A DNA stretch of 64,000 nucleotides from an uncultured Eubacteriales bacterium (GCA_905205065.1 CAJLCI010000010.1:4156-68155), one strand, 5' to 3'. Numbered from the stretch's first letter, positions 1 to 9,271 are shown. The notes: generated by a model from the letters alone, not told the origin. A program made the numbers and translations.

Positions 1-75
1 CCTGATTCGGATCTTATAGACGAGCTAAAAAAAGCGGCGGAAGAATCTTCGGATCCCGAAAATCCGCAAATATGA
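1..75 (+). CDS. dnaX: C-terminal tail of DNA polymerase III gamma/tau subunit (partial)
   Basis: The window opens inside a plus-strand reading frame ending at TGA 73-75. It encodes 24 residues, a charged tail rich in Asp, Glu and Lys. The tail itself is not diagnostic. The call rests on the highly conserved bacterial order dnaX-ybaB-recR, and the next two genes are ybaB and recR. The 5' part lies outside the window. Confidence 0.55.
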   Translation, partial: PDSDLIDELKKAAEESSDPENPQI

Positions 76-146
76 AATAAGTATATTTAATCGTCTTTAT
101 ATATTATAATTTATTAAAAAATTTTATCTTGAAAGGATTTAATACT

Positions 147-491
147 ATGAAAGCTAATATACCAAAGGGACTCGGAGGTCCTCAAAATATGCAGGGAATG
201 ATACGCCAGGCACAGAAAATGCAGGAACAGATGACAGAACTGCAGGAAGATCTTGATGCCCGTGAATATGAAATTAAAGCGGGCGGCGGAGCAGTTACAA
301 TCGTGATAACGGGCAAGAAAGAAATTAAAAGTCTTTCAATTGAACCGGAAATTGTAGATCCCGACGATGTTGAAATGCTCACGGACATTCTTACCGCAGG
401 ATTTAATGAAGCTATTAAACGTGTTGACGATACCAATCAAAAAGAAATGACATCTATTACCGGAAATATGTCACTTCCAGGACTGTTTTAA
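147..491 (+). CDS. ybaB: YbaB/EbfC family nucleoid-associated protein
   Basis: A small dimeric DNA-binding protein of 114 residues, the usual YbaB length. Seen: a Gly/Met/Gln-rich N-terminus, a long amphipathic helix (about residues 20-45), the family's AGGGAV turn near residue 50, and a C-terminal helical part ending MSLPGLF. Family knowledge: YbaB binds DNA with low specificity and is encoded between dnaX and recR, as here. A TTG at 129 would add six residues, but the ATG at 147 is preferred because GAAAGGA (131-137) lies at normal spacing before it. Probably co-transcribed with recR, 62 nt downstream. Confidence 0.93.
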   Translation: MKANIPKGLGGPQNMQGMIRQAQKMQEQMTELQEDLDAREYEIKAGGGAVTIVITGKKEIKSLSIEPEIVDPDDVEMLTDILTAGFNEAIKRVDDTNQKEMTSITGNMSLPGLF

Positions 492-553
492 AAGCTTAAG
501 ACTATATTTTTACATTCTGTGTTGGCAGTCGGAAAGGATTTCTTGTGTGACAA

Positions 554-1162
554 ATGATACAAAATAATTACATTTCTCCATCACTGCTCCGTCTTGCAGA
601 GCAGTTTCAGACTTTACCCGGAATCGGGCGCAAAAATGCAATGAGGCTCGCTTTCGCCATTCTCCAGAAAACTGACGAAGAAGCAACTGATTTTGTAACC
701 GCAATTACCGATGCCCGTACAAAAATAAAATACTGCGCCGAATGCATGAATATGTGCGAAGACGATATCTGCCCTATATGCGCGGATACAGAAAGGGACC
801 ACTCAACAATATGCGTTGTCGAGGATGTGAGAGCCGTAATGGCTTTTGAAAAAGTTCGTGAATTTAACGGAGTTTATCATGTTCTCCACGGAGCTCTTTC
901 TCCGCTTAACGGAATAGGTCCTGATAAACTTCATATTGACGAACTGGTAAGGCGTGTCAGCAAAGGCGGTGTAAATGAAGTAATTGTCGCGACTAATTCA
1001 ACAGTTGAAGGCGAAGCGACTGCGATGTATCTCACAAAAATTCTGAAGCCTTATGAAATTAAAGTAACTCGCCTTGCATGCGGAATGCCTGTAGGCGGAG
1101 AGCTTGAATTTGCAGACGAGGTAACGCTTTTCCGCGCGCTTGAAGGAAGACGTTCTATGTAA
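554..1162 (+). CDS. recR: Recombination mediator protein RecR
   Basis: RecR acts with RecF and RecO to load RecA on gapped DNA. The 202-residue product has the normal family length. Seen: N-terminal helix-hairpin-helix (LPGIGRKNAMRLA, residues 21-33), a cysteine cluster of the zinc finger (C61, C64, C68, C73, C76), a Toprim domain starting at ICVVED (about residue 87) and the conserved GGELEFAD stretch near the C-terminus. It follows ybaB in the standard order. The intrinsic terminator at 1371-1413 is the likely end of this transcript, after a roughly 210-nt untranslated tail. Confidence 0.96.
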   Translation: MIQNNYISPSLLRLAEQFQTLPGIGRKNAMRLAFAILQKTDEEATDFVTAITDARTKIKYCAECMNMCEDDICPICADTERDHSTICVVEDVRAVMAFEKVREFNGVYHVLHGALSPLNGIGPDKLHIDELVRRVSKGGVNEVIVATNSTVEGEATAMYLTKILKPYEIKVTRLACGMPVGGELEFADEVTLFRALEGRRSM

Positions 1163-1370
1163 AAAATTTCACTATGCCACATTGCTCGATGTGAACTTAT
1201 ATTTGATGTTTATCATTCCGATCTCTGAAATTTCATTCGATATTTATAATGTTCATCTTTGAAATTTAATTTGATTCACTCGCTTTATTTGTTTTATTTA
1301 ATTCATTTGCATTATTTTATAGAACCTCGTAAAATTTAACAGATATGCGATATTTATCTTTTCTCATAAA

Positions 1371-1413
1371 TAAGTCATCCCGGCAAGCGTATTAAGATTG
1401 CCGGGATGACTTA
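1371..1413. terminator. Strong bidirectional intrinsic terminator
   Basis: A perfect 16-bp stem: arms 1371-1386 (TAAGTCATCCCGGCAA) and 1398-1413 around an 11-nt loop, followed on the plus strand by TATTTTTAAG. The minus strand also leaves a T-rich tract. It lies between convergent recR and the ABC exporter operon and can serve both. Confidence 0.8.
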
Positions 1414-1430
1414 TATTTTTAAGAAAGCAA

Positions 1431-1508
1431 TTCAATAAAGAGCACAGTTTCATCACAAGACATTCCGGTGGCTGGTCAAACCGCAACAGGAAAAGTGAGT
1501 AAAGACAA
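1431..1508 (+). repeat. Interspersed ~80-nt repeat, copy A
   Basis: Begins TTCAATAAAGAGCACAGTTT and continues through CATTCCGGTGGCTGG to GGAAAAGTGAGTAAAGAC. It aligns along its length with copy B at 6278-6355, which has TTCAATAAGAAGCATAGTTT and GGAAAAAGTGAGCGGAAC at the same positions, and more loosely with copies at 28237, 37685, 38242, 45757 and 62118. It has no coding potential. A 15-bp tandem array follows about 20 nt downstream. Confidence 0.65.
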
Positions 1509-1530
1509 CCGCCTGCGGAGATGGACACAT

Positions 1531-1758
1531 TTATATGCGAACGTCTTCACAATTGAACGTCTTACAACCAAACGTTTTACAGTCAAATAGCCTACAGTCG
1601 AACAGCTTACAATTAAACAAATTTATAATTGAACGGCTCTACAATCGAACGGTTTACGATTGAACGTCTTACGGTTGAATGGTTTACGGTTGAATGGTTT
1701 ACGGTTAAATAGTTTACGGTCAAATTGCTTCGGTTGAATGGCTTACAGTTAAACGGCT
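1531..1758 (+). repeat. Intergenic 15-bp tandem array 1
   Basis: About 15 head-to-tail degenerate units of 15 bp (one of 14). The approximate consensus is TACRRTTGAACGGYT, for example two consecutive exact TACGGTTGAATGGTT units. The first unit, TTATATGCGAACGTCTT at 1531-1547, is the same as a unit of array 2 at 6364-6600. The array fills most of the gap between recR and the convergent ABC operon. No gene is seen in 1163-1794. Confidence 0.85.
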
Positions 1759-1794
1759 CACCGCGCAAATATCACGCTTTTAGTCATATATAAA

Positions 1795-3768
1795 TTAGTC
1801 AAGCTCTTTTTTGCCTGTGTATAGCTCGTAATACCTGCCTTTCTGTGCCAACAATTCATCATGATTTCCGCGCTCGATAATCTTTCCGCCTTCAAGAACC
1901 ATAATTGCATCGGCATTGCGTACAGTTGAAAGCCTGTGAGCTATAACAAAAGTAGTCCTGTTTTTCATCAATCTATCCATTCCACGCTCTATATGCTTTT
2001 CTGTTCTTGTATCAACCGAGCTCGTCGCCTCATCAAGAACAAGTATAGGAGCCTTTGACAGCGCGGCTCTTGCAATATTAAGAAGCTGGCGCTGTCCCTG
2101 AGAGAGATTAGCTCCGTCGCCCTCTATCATCGTATCATATCCGTTTTCAAGCCGCACAATAAACGAATGCGCGCTGGCCGTTTTGGCAGCCTCCACTACT
2201 TCGTCATCGGTCGCGTCAAGACGGCCGTACCGTATATTTTCCCGCACTGTACCTGTGAAAAGATGTGTATCCTGAAGGACCATCGCAACATTGCACCTCA
2301 GAAAATCACGTTTAAACTTTTTAATTTCTATTCCATCTATAGTAATCTCTCCGCTGTCAATATCATAAAAACGATTTATAAGATTGGTAATTGTAGTTTT
2401 TCCCGCACCTGTAGAACCGACAAAAGCAATTTTCTGTCCCGGATGTGCGTACAATGAAATGTCGCGGAGAATAATCTTATCCTTGTTATATCCAAAGCAC
2501 ACATCACTGAAAACTATATCGCCGTTTATCGGTTTATCGACAGCATCATCCGCATCATTTTCTTCAGGAGGTTCATCCATAACTGCGAATACGCGCTCTG
2601 CTCCTGCCAGCGCGGCAAATATAGTAGACATCTGCTGAGAAATATTATTGATAGGCATTGAAAACTGCCTCGAATAATTCGCAAATACAGTCAGAGCACC
2701 CGGAGTAAATCCTCTTGTAACCATAAGAATTCCACCCGCTCCGATAGTAACGGCATAGCTTATCTGGGAAGTATTTCCCATGATCGGCCCCATAACGCCT
2801 CCGAAAAACTGAGCATTAAACTGTTTTTCCTTTAAATCGCGGTTCAGTGTGTTAAATTCATCAATGCATATGTCTTCATGGCTGTATATTTTTACCGTCT
2901 TCTGTCCTGAAACGGTCTCCTCAATATATCCGTTAACAGCGCCGAGAGCCTCCTGCTGTCCGGTATAATACTTTCTGCTCGCTTTTGCAATCAGTCCTCC
3001 GCCTTTTGTAAATATCGGAATAAATAATATAGTTATAAGAGTAAGCTGCCAGCTTGTCGTAATCATAAATACAAAAGTTCCGATTAAAGTAATTATACCG
3101 GAAATCACCGAAAGCAGCGAACCGTTGAGCATTGTATCAATATTGTCAACATCATTTGTAAAACGGCTCATTGCCTCTCCGGTAGGCGAAGAATCGAAAA
3201 ACCTGACGGGTAGCTTCTGCAAAGCTTTAAAAAGATCATTTCTTATTTCAGCCACCGCCCCCTGTGAAACACTGAGCATCAATCTTGACTGAATATACGT
3301 GCAGGCAGCGCCAAATATGTATATAAGCGTCATAAGAGCAAGCGCGGTAAAAAGATAAACGAGCGTGTCCGTCCATTTGGGACCGGAAAGCATTACGCTG
3401 AAAAGACGAGTTTGAGTCAGTCTCCGAACCGCATTATCTGCCATAACGGCCGCCGCCCCATCCTTTGCAGTTGTAGTAACTCCGGCTATATTATTTATAA
3501 TCGGAGCAAGCATATATGAGCCTGCAAGAGAGGTAAGCGTGCTGAAAAGCATACACAAAAGAACAAGAAAAAGCTTCAGACTGTGCGGCTTAATATAGAT
3601 ATAAAGCCTTCCTATAACTTTGGCAGCATTCTTTGGCTTACCTGATACAGCTCCCCTTCCGTGCGGCCCCGGTCCTCTCATACCCGGAACTGCACGTATT
3701 GCTTTATCAGTTTTTTTCACATTGGAAACATATTGACTTCTGAGCTGCTCAAGAGTTCTTCCCTTCAA
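1795..3768 (-). CDS. ABC exporter half-transporter (catalytic-site subunit)
   Basis: A 657-residue membrane-NBD fusion, probably one half of a heterodimeric multidrug or lipid exporter. Seen: a 50-residue basic N-terminal extension, six membrane segments between about 65 and 365, Walker A GSTGAGKTT (451-459), signature LSQGQ (555-559), canonical Walker B with catalytic E580 and switch histidine H611. The partner at 3749-5530 has the degenerate residues instead, as in TM287/288-type heterodimers. The TTG start at 3768 overlaps the partner's end by 20 nt and is preceded by AAAGGGGGGAG, so translational coupling is likely. The substrate is unknown. The MarR gene upstream suggests induction by a small toxic compound. 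Confidence 0.92.
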   Translation of the reverse strand: MKGRTLEQLRSQYVSNVKKTDKAIRAVPGMRGPGPHGRGAVSGKPKNAAKVIGRLYIYIKPHSLKLFLVLLCMLFSTLTSLAGSYMLAPIINNIAGVTTTAKDGAAAVMADNAVRRLTQTRLFSVMLSGPKWTDTLVYLFTALALMTLIYIFGAACTYIQSRLMLSVSQGAVAEIRNDLFKALQKLPVRFFDSSPTGEAMSRFTNDVDNIDTMLNGSLLSVISGIITLIGTFVFMITTSWQLTLITILFIPIFTKGGGLIAKASRKYYTGQQEALGAVNGYIEETVSGQKTVKIYSHEDICIDEFNTLNRDLKEKQFNAQFFGGVMGPIMGNTSQISYAVTIGAGGILMVTRGFTPGALTVFANYSRQFSMPINNISQQMSTIFAALAGAERVFAVMDEPPEENDADDAVDKPINGDIVFSDVCFGYNKDKIILRDISLYAHPGQKIAFVGSTGAGKTTITNLINRFYDIDSGEITIDGIEIKKFKRDFLRCNVAMVLQDTHLFTGTVRENIRYGRLDATDDEVVEAAKTASAHSFIVRLENGYDTMIEGDGANLSQGQRQLLNIARAALSKAPILVLDEATSSVDTRTEKHIERGMDRLMKNRTTFVIAHRLSTVRNADAIMVLEGGKIIERGNHDELLAQKGRYYELYTGKKELD

Positions 3769-5530
3769 TTTTGCTCCCCCCTTTCACCGCCGTCTCATTT
3801 TCACTGACCTGAGAAAAGTATATTTCTCTGTATTCAGTATTGCTTTCAATAAGTTCTCTGTGAGTTCCCGTTCCTGTAATTCTTCCGTCATTCATAACTA
3901 TAATTGTATCGGCATCAATTACCGAGCTGATACGCTGCGCAATTATTATTTTAGTGGAGTCAGGAAGATCATTTCTGAAAGTATCTCTTATACGAGCCTC
4001 CGTAGCTGTGTCAACAGCCGACGTGGAATCGTCAAGAATTAAAATTTTAGGTCTTTTAAGAAGAGCCGCAGCAATACATAATCTCTGCTTCTGACCGCCG
4101 GATACATTTGTTCCTCCCTGCTCGATAACAGTATCATACCCGTCTGTAAACGAGGAAATAAATTTATCGGCCTGAGCGTGCTTTGCGGCTTCCTCTATAT
4201 CTGAATATTCCGCGTCCGGATTTCCAAACCGAAGATTATCGGCAATAGTTCCTGAAAACAACACGTTTTTCTGAAGTACCATACCTATTCCGGAGCGAAG
4301 ATTATCAAGAGAATAATCCCTGACGTCTGTTCCATCGACGAGAATACTGCCGCTGTCAGGATCATATAGGCGCGGAATCATAGATACAAGTGTAGTTTTT
4401 CCGCAGCCTGTAGAGCCTATAATTCCGACCGTTGCGCCGGCAGGGATATAAAGACTGATATTACTCAGAACAGTTTCTTCACTTGATTTATAATATCTGA
4501 ATGAAACATCACGAAATTCTATTTCCCCTCTGTCAACTTTTTTGTCAGTACACGAATTTCCGTCTGATATATCAGGCTGTTCGTCAAGTACCTCTCTCAC
4601 ACGCTTAGCCGAAGCAAATGCGCGCGAGGATGTCATAAACATCATTGTAAGCATCATCAATGAGGAAAGAATCTGAGTAACATATGTAACAAAAGAGGAA
4701 AGATCTCCGATCTGCATACCACCGGCAATTCCCGATTCCCTCATTACAATCTGTCCGCCTATCCATAAAACGGCAACGGTAGTCAGATTCATACATATTG
4801 TCATAACAGGCTGCATGCCTATCATCATTTTATATGCAGACATACCTGCTTTTTTCAGCCTCGAATTTGCAGCCGTAAATTTTTCTTCCTCATAATTTTC
4901 TCGTACAAAGGATTTTACAACGCGCACATTTGTAATATTCTCCTGGACAGTCGAATTGAGCTCGTCAATTTTCTGCTGCATTTTTGTAAATCGCGGAAAT
5001 CCCATACGAATTATTATAAATACCACTATAACCAATATAGGTATTGATACGCAGAACACTGCGGAAAGTGAGGGACGTATCATTATTGACATAACAAGGG
5101 CGCCAATCATCATTCCCGGCGCTCTCAGGCACATACGCAAAAGCATATTTACAAAATTCTGCAGCTGCGTAACATCATTGGTCAGTCTTGTAACAAGTGA
5201 TCCGGCTGAGAACTTGTCAATATTGGCGAATGAAAAACACTGAACATGCTTGTAAAGGTCAAGCCTGAGATCGGTGGCAAATCCGACGGACGCCTTTGTT
5301 CCGAAATACGCCCCTCCGACTCCGCCTGCCATCATTAAAAGAGCCGTAAGGACCATTGCGCCTGCATAAAGAACGCTTTTTCCCACGGTAAGCGTACCGC
5401 CGGTTCCTTCATTCAATACGCTTTTCAGAAACCAAGGCATTAATACTTCGCCGATAACTTCAAGAATCATACACAACGGCCCTGCAATAAAGTACGGCAG
5501 GTACGGTTTGATATATTTCTTCCACTTCAT
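3749..5530 (-). CDS. ABC exporter half-transporter (degenerate-site subunit)
   Basis: A 593-residue half-transporter: six membrane segments over about residues 10-300, then an ATPase domain from about 335. Walker A is GSTGCGKTT (372-380) and the signature VSGGQ (476-480) is intact. The catalytic glutamate after Walker B is aspartate (D501) and the switch histidine is glutamine (Q532). This pattern is known from the non-catalytic half of asymmetric heterodimeric exporters, so pairing with the 1795-3768 product is a firm inference. It begins 3 nt after the marR stop and forms a marR-ABC-ABC operon. Confidence 0.93.
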   Translation of the reverse strand: MKWKKYIKPYLPYFIAGPLCMILEVIGEVLMPWFLKSVLNEGTGGTLTVGKSVLYAGAMVLTALLMMAGGVGGAYFGTKASVGFATDLRLDLYKHVQCFSFANIDKFSAGSLVTRLTNDVTQLQNFVNMLLRMCLRAPGMMIGALVMSIMIRPSLSAVFCVSIPILVIVVFIIIRMGFPRFTKMQQKIDELNSTVQENITNVRVVKSFVRENYEEEKFTAANSRLKKAGMSAYKMMIGMQPVMTICMNLTTVAVLWIGGQIVMRESGIAGGMQIGDLSSFVTYVTQILSSLMMLTMMFMTSSRAFASAKRVREVLDEQPDISDGNSCTDKKVDRGEIEFRDVSFRYYKSSEETVLSNISLYIPAGATVGIIGSTGCGKTTLVSMIPRLYDPDSGSILVDGTDVRDYSLDNLRSGIGMVLQKNVLFSGTIADNLRFGNPDAEYSDIEEAAKHAQADKFISSFTDGYDTVIEQGGTNVSGGQKQRLCIAAALLKRPKILILDDSTSAVDTATEARIRDTFRNDLPDSTKIIIAQRISSVIDADTIIVMNDGRITGTGTHRELIESNTEYREIYFSQVSENETAVKGGSKIEGKNS

Positions 5531-5533
5531 AAG

Positions 5534-6028
5534 TCAAAATCTCCTCTTTCCTCTCGGAGGCATTTTATCCTTTGGAGCGGAATCACGAAGATTTTCTGTC
5601 ATTCTCTCAAGAAAATTTTTCAAAGTGCAAAGCTCTTCTTCGGAAAATCCGTCAAGCATTTTTGAATCAAGCTCCGAAAAATTTTTCCGTGAAAGCTCAA
5701 GAACATTTCTTCCATCTTCTGTCAAAACAATTCTGCGGCAGCGGTTATCGCTTTCAAAAACCTTTCTTGAGATATAACCGCCGGACTCAAGTTTTTTCAA
5801 GGTTACGGTAACGGCGGCCGGACTTATTTCAAGCGCTTCAGCAATCTGCTTTTGCGTTGGCTCGTACGGCAAATGAATAAGATATTTCAGCATCATATGC
5901 TGACTGCGATAAAGTCCTATATCCTCAGATGCTTTCTCGGCCGCTGCCCTGTGCATATGAAGAACATGTATCAGCATATGAACTATCTGTTCCCTCCCGG
6001 ACAATTCGGGCTCATTAAAATTTTTCAT
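5534..6028 (-). CDS. MarR family transcriptional regulator
   Basis: A 164-residue winged-helix repressor. Seen: a recognition region with PTQKQIAEALEISPAAVTVT (about residues 57-76), a following wing with basic residues (SDNRCRRIVLTEDG) and a helical C-terminal dimerisation segment ending in a basic PRGKRRF tail. MarR proteins usually bind a palindrome at their own promoter and are released by a ligand. Here it heads the operon for the ABC exporter pair, so it probably controls exporter expression. A candidate operator (6139-6150) sits immediately downstream of its -10 element. Confidence 0.93.
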   Translation of the reverse strand: MKNFNEPELSGREQIVHMLIHVLHMHRAAAEKASEDIGLYRSQHMMLKYLIHLPYEPTQKQIAEALEISPAAVTVTLKKLESGGYISRKVFESDNRCRRIVLTEDGRNVLELSRKNFSELDSKMLDGFSEEELCTLKNFLERMTENLRDSAPKDKMPPRGKRRF

Positions 6029-6138
6029 AATTATAATATTACCTTTCGCTGTATCAAAATCCTGTTAGGTTTCAGATTAAAAGAATGTTTGCTGCTCCCG
6101 ACCAATGTATACTGCGCATCGGTTCGGCCGTGAAACGA

Positions 6139-6150
6139 TTAACACGTTAA
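6139..6150 (-). promoter_or_regulatory. Candidate MarR operator
   Basis: TTAACACGTTAA: 5-bp inverted arms around a 2-bp centre, placed a few bases downstream of the -10 hexamer of the marR promoter, where bound repressor would block initiation. The assignment to this MarR is inferred from position only. Confidence 0.4.
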
Positions 6151-6152
6151 CT

Positions 6153-6181
6153 ATTTTAGCACAATATATTTTTACTGTCAA
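6153..6181 (-). promoter_or_regulatory. Sigma-A promoter of the marR-ABC exporter operon
   Basis: On the minus strand, TTGACA (6176-6181), a 17-nt spacer and TAAAAT (6153-6158). Transcription would start near 6146 and run into marR with a leader of about 120 nt. Confidence 0.75.
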
Positions 6182-6277
6182 TAAGAATAAATGTATTTTA
6201 ACATTTTCTTTATTTTAACACAACTTCTTTGTTTTGGTTTTACTGAAGCTCTGATTTAAGACTCAAACACACTATAT

Positions 6278-6355
6278 TTCAATAAGAAGCATAGTTTCTT
6301 CATAAAGAATTACCGCGGCGAATTGTACCGCGGCAGGAAAAAGTGAGCGGAACCC
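6278..6355 (+). repeat. Interspersed ~80-nt repeat, copy B
   Basis: The best match to copy A: TTCAATAAGAAGCATAGTTT at the start, ACCGCGGCGAATTGTACCGC in the middle (contains an 8-nt inverted repeat ACCGCGG...CCGCGGC) and GGAAAAAGTGAGCGGAAC at the end. It lies between divergent marR and the GNAT gene. Tandem array 2 begins within 10 nt of its end. Confidence 0.65.
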
Positions 6356-6363
6356 ATGGCTTT

Positions 6364-6600
6364 AGAAGCAAACGGTTTTGCAACCAAGCGTCTTTACATG
6401 CGAACATCTTTACTGACCAACACCTTTATATGCAAACATCTTTGCTGCCCAACGCCTTTATATGCGAACGTCTTTGCTGCCTAACGCTTTATATGCGAAC
6501 GTCTCTACTGCCCAACACCTTTATATGCAAGCATCTTTGCTGCTCAACGCCTTTATATGCGAACATCTTTGCTGCCTAACGCTTTATATGCGAACGTCTT
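6364..6600 (+). repeat. Intergenic tandem array 2 (alternating 15-16-bp half-units)
   Basis: About 15 half-units of 15-16 bp alternate between two types, TTATATGCGAACGTCT and TTGCTGCCCAACGCCT, giving a 31-32-bp higher-order period. The first half-unit type also begins array 1. The predicted reading frames through it are periodic, contain no recognisable domain and overlap in more than one frame, so it is treated as non-coding. Confidence 0.85.
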
Positions 6601-6639
6601 ACAGACAGCAGCATCTCGCCTTTAGTTATAATACCGCAC

Positions 6640-6668
6640 TTGACAGAACTGTACAAATACGATAAAAT
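6640..6668 (+). promoter_or_regulatory. Sigma-A promoter for the GNAT-rqcH unit
   Basis: TTGACA (6640-6645), 17-nt spacer, TAAAAT (6663-6668). It starts about 40 nt after tandem array 2 and gives a leader of about 120 nt for the gene at 6795. Confidence 0.65.
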
Positions 6669-6794
6669 AATTATAATATTATCAGTTTAAAATTTAAATC
6701 CATAACAAGCTTAACCTGGTGCATTTCAGATAAATTTAAATTTCAATAAAATACTATAACTATAGCCTGTCATGGAAAAACGAAAGGTTATTTT

Positions 6795-7490
6795 ATGCTG
6801 CATGTGACAGAAGATGAATCTTCAGATCTCGATATGATTATTCCTATATCGGTTGCCGTAATATATAATAATGGTGAAAAACCGGAGCTTAAAGTATCCG
6901 TATGCAAAAGTTGTAAAAGTATCGGAACCGAATTTATACAAAAATTTGAAAAAAATCCGCTGTCAAACAAAGCCAGAAACTTCATACTGACACGTCTTAC
7001 CGATATTCTGTCAGAAAGAGGCTTTGCACCCAACAAAGACTACATTTTTACCGATACAAAAGAATATATACTAACTGACATTATTAAGATCAAAAAAACA
7101 CTGATTTTACCGCAAACTATAATATTACCTAAAAGCGATTATAAAAACTACGACAACATTACATCTTTTGAGCCGGACGAAATACAGTTGAAAAATGATT
7201 ATTTCCCTTATTTTGCAATATCGGACCGCGGTAAAATATTATCCGTGGCGGCAGTAAACGGTACTTCGAAAAATCAAACCGCAGAAATATCTATAGATAC
7301 CGCAAGCTCATACAGAAGAAAAGGATTTGCATCAGCCGCGGTTACAAAAGCCGCACAATATCTTTTGCTTCACGGATTCAGCGTAAGCTACGTTACATTC
7401 AGTGATAACCTACAATCCGCCAGACTCGCGGAAAAATGCGGTTTCGATTTAAAGTCTGTATGTTTTGACGGAGTATGCACAAGGATGTAA
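6795..7490 (+). CDS. GNAT family N-acetyltransferase
   Basis: A 231-residue protein whose C-terminal half is a GNAT fold. The acetyl-CoA pyrophosphate-binding motif is seen as SSYRRKGFASAAVTKA (about residues 169-185), followed by the typical helix and the NLQSARLAEKCGF segment. The N-terminal 100 residues resemble nothing I recognise. The ATG at 6795 follows GAAAGG at good spacing. The acceptor substrate cannot be deduced. It lies 26 nt upstream of rqcH, so the two are probably co-transcribed, but a functional link is not established. Confidence 0.8.
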   Translation: MLHVTEDESSDLDMIIPISVAVIYNNGEKPELKVSVCKSCKSIGTEFIQKFEKNPLSNKARNFILTRLTDILSERGFAPNKDYIFTDTKEYILTDIIKIKKTLILPQTIILPKSDYKNYDNITSFEPDEIQLKNDYFPYFAISDRGKILSVAAVNGTSKNQTAEISIDTASSYRRKGFASAAVTKAAQYLLLHGFSVSYVTFSDNLQSARLAEKCGFDLKSVCFDGVCTRM

Positions 7491-7516
7491 TAAACAGAAA
7501 GGAAATGGTTATCTAA

Positions 7517-9271
7517 ATGGCTTTTGACGCCGGTATGGTAATGGCTGTGGCGCATGAACTTAAAAATGAGCTTTTAAGCTCAAAAGTCGAAAAAGTTCTG
7601 CAGCCTGAAAAAGATGAAATAATACTTCTCCTTCATAAAGGAAGAGAAACAAAAAGACTTTTGCTTTCAGCATCTGCAAGCTCTCCCAGAATTCATGTTA
7701 CAAAAATAATTAAGGAAAATCCGCTTAAGGCTCCCATGTTCTGCATGCTGCTACGCAAACATCTGACCGGAGCAAAACTCACCGATATTATACAACCCGG
7801 ATTTGAAAGAGTTCTTAAGCTTGAATTTGCAGCAACAGACGAAATGGGTTTTTCAGGAAAAAAGTATCTTATAATAGAAATTATGGGCAAATACAGCAAT
7901 ATAATTCTTTGCGATGAAAAAGAACGTATACTGGGTGCCTGCAAAACCGTTGATTTTACAACCAGTCAAAAGCGGCAGGTACTGCCGGGCATGCAATACG
8001 AGTTACCCCCCGCTCAGAATAAGCTGAATCCGCTTGAATTAAACAAAATTCAGTTCACGGAGCTTTGTGAAGAATTCGGTATATCCGACAGAGAAACTGA
8101 ACGCGCTGATAAATTTATCACAGCTCACTATCTCGGTATATCATCTCTTCTCGCACGTGAAATTGTTTATACAGCCAATGAAAACAGGGTATCAATTTAC
8201 AGATGCTTTGAAAACATCATACGCAGTCTCCGCAGCAATAATCTTATTCCGACACTTATCAGAGATAATGAAGGCAGACCTTCAGAATATTGCTTTACTG
8301 ACATAAAACAGTTCGGAAACAGTGCAAAATCAGAACATCCTGAAACCTTTTCTGCGCTTCTTGAATCGTTTTTTGAAGAACGCGACAGGGCGGAAAGAAG
8401 GCGCCAGCGTGAGTCAGATCTTCTCAGAACACTTGGAAGTACGCAGGCCAGACTCGAAAGAAAGCTTGCCGCGCAGCAATCCGAACTGCAGGCATGCTCT
8501 GACGGTCAGCGATTCAAACATTACGGAGATCTCATAACGGCCAATATCTGGGCGGTTCCGCAAGGTGCAAAGGAAGCGGAGCTTACCGATTACTGTTCGG
8601 AAAGTCTTGAAAAAATATCGGTTCCTCTTGACGCCAGACTAACACCCTCTCAAAATGCACAAAAGTACTATAAAAAATATAATAAATTAAAAAATGCAGA
8701 GCGTGAGCTTGCTGTACAAATTAAAACGGCAGAAAATGAGCTCAAGTATATTGAAACGGTCTTTGACGCTCTTTCACGGTGCGAAAGCGAATCGGATATT
8801 GATGAAATCAGGGCAGAACTTGCAGAATCCGGATTTTCCCCAAAATTAAAGAAAAGCGCAAAAACACAAAAAAAGCCGTCGGGAAATATCTCTGCAATTG
8901 AATACCGTACAACCGGGGGATGCCGTGTATTGTGCGGACGGAACAATATTCAGAACGATATTCTTACAACACGGACAGCCGACAAAAACGACTGGTGGTT
9001 TCATGTAAAAAATATTCCCGGCTCACACGTAATACTTTTTCCAATCGGAGACGACGAGCCATCGCCTGAGGATTTTACCGAAGCGGCTGTAATTGCTGCC
9101 GTTAATTCAAAAGCTTCAAAAGGTGAGAACACAGCCGTTGATTATACACAGGTAAAATATATAAAAAAACCCGCGGGGGCAAAACCGGGCTTTGTAACAT
9201 ACACAAAGAATTGGACTGCCTATGTCACACCAAACGCAGAGGCGGCAGAAAAGCTCAAAATCAGCAAATGA
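7517..9271 (+). CDS. rqcH: Rqc2/RqcH-type NFACT ribosome quality-control protein
   Basis: A 584-residue NFACT protein, historically called fibronectin-binding protein. Family knowledge: RqcH binds obstructed 50S subunits and directs alanine tailing of stalled nascent chains. Seen: NFACT-N domain from the start (MAFDAGMVMAVAHEL), two long charged helical coiled-coil stretches (about 285-345 and 385-445), and the NFACT-R domain with the hallmark DWWFHVKNIPGSHVIL (about 495-510). In the N-domain the Asp-Arg pair known to contact tRNA appears as Glu-Arg (PGFERVLKL), a conservative change. The length is normal. A hairpin terminator follows at 9369. Confidence 0.94.
   Translation: MAFDAGMVMAVAHELKNELLSSKVEKVLQPEKDEIILLLHKGRETKRLLLSASASSPRIHVTKIIKENPLKAPMFCMLLRKHLTGAKLTDIIQPGFERVLKLEFAATDEMGFSGKKYLIIEIMGKYSNIILCDEKERILGACKTVDFTTSQKRQVLPGMQYELPPAQNKLNPLELNKIQFTELCEEFGISDRETERADKFITAHYLGISSLLAREIVYTANENRVSIYRCFENIIRSLRSNNLIPTLIRDNEGRPSEYCFTDIKQFGNSAKSEHPETFSALLESFFEERDRAERRRQRESDLLRTLGSTQARLERKLAAQQSELQACSDGQRFKHYGDLITANIWAVPQGAKEAELTDYCSESLEKISVPLDARLTPSQNAQKYYKKYNKLKNAERELAVQIKTAENELKYIETVFDALSRCESESDIDEIRAELAESGFSPKLKKSAKTQKKPSGNISAIEYRTTGGCRVLCGRNNIQNDILTTRTADKNDWWFHVKNIPGSHVILFPIGDDEPSPEDFTEAAVIAAVNSKASKGENTAVDYTQVKYIKKPAGAKPGFVTYTKNWTAYVTPNAEAAEKLKISK

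Noticed and set aside
1531..1758. CRISPR array.
   Set aside because: Units are directly adjacent with no spacers, all positions drift, and no cas genes occur in the window. The same holds for the other three arrays.
6343..6665. Two overlapping open frames with repetitive Leu/Cys/Asn peptides through tandem array 2.
   Set aside because: They are by-products of a 31-bp repeat without stops. Both frames are open, there is no ribosome binding site and no domain is present.
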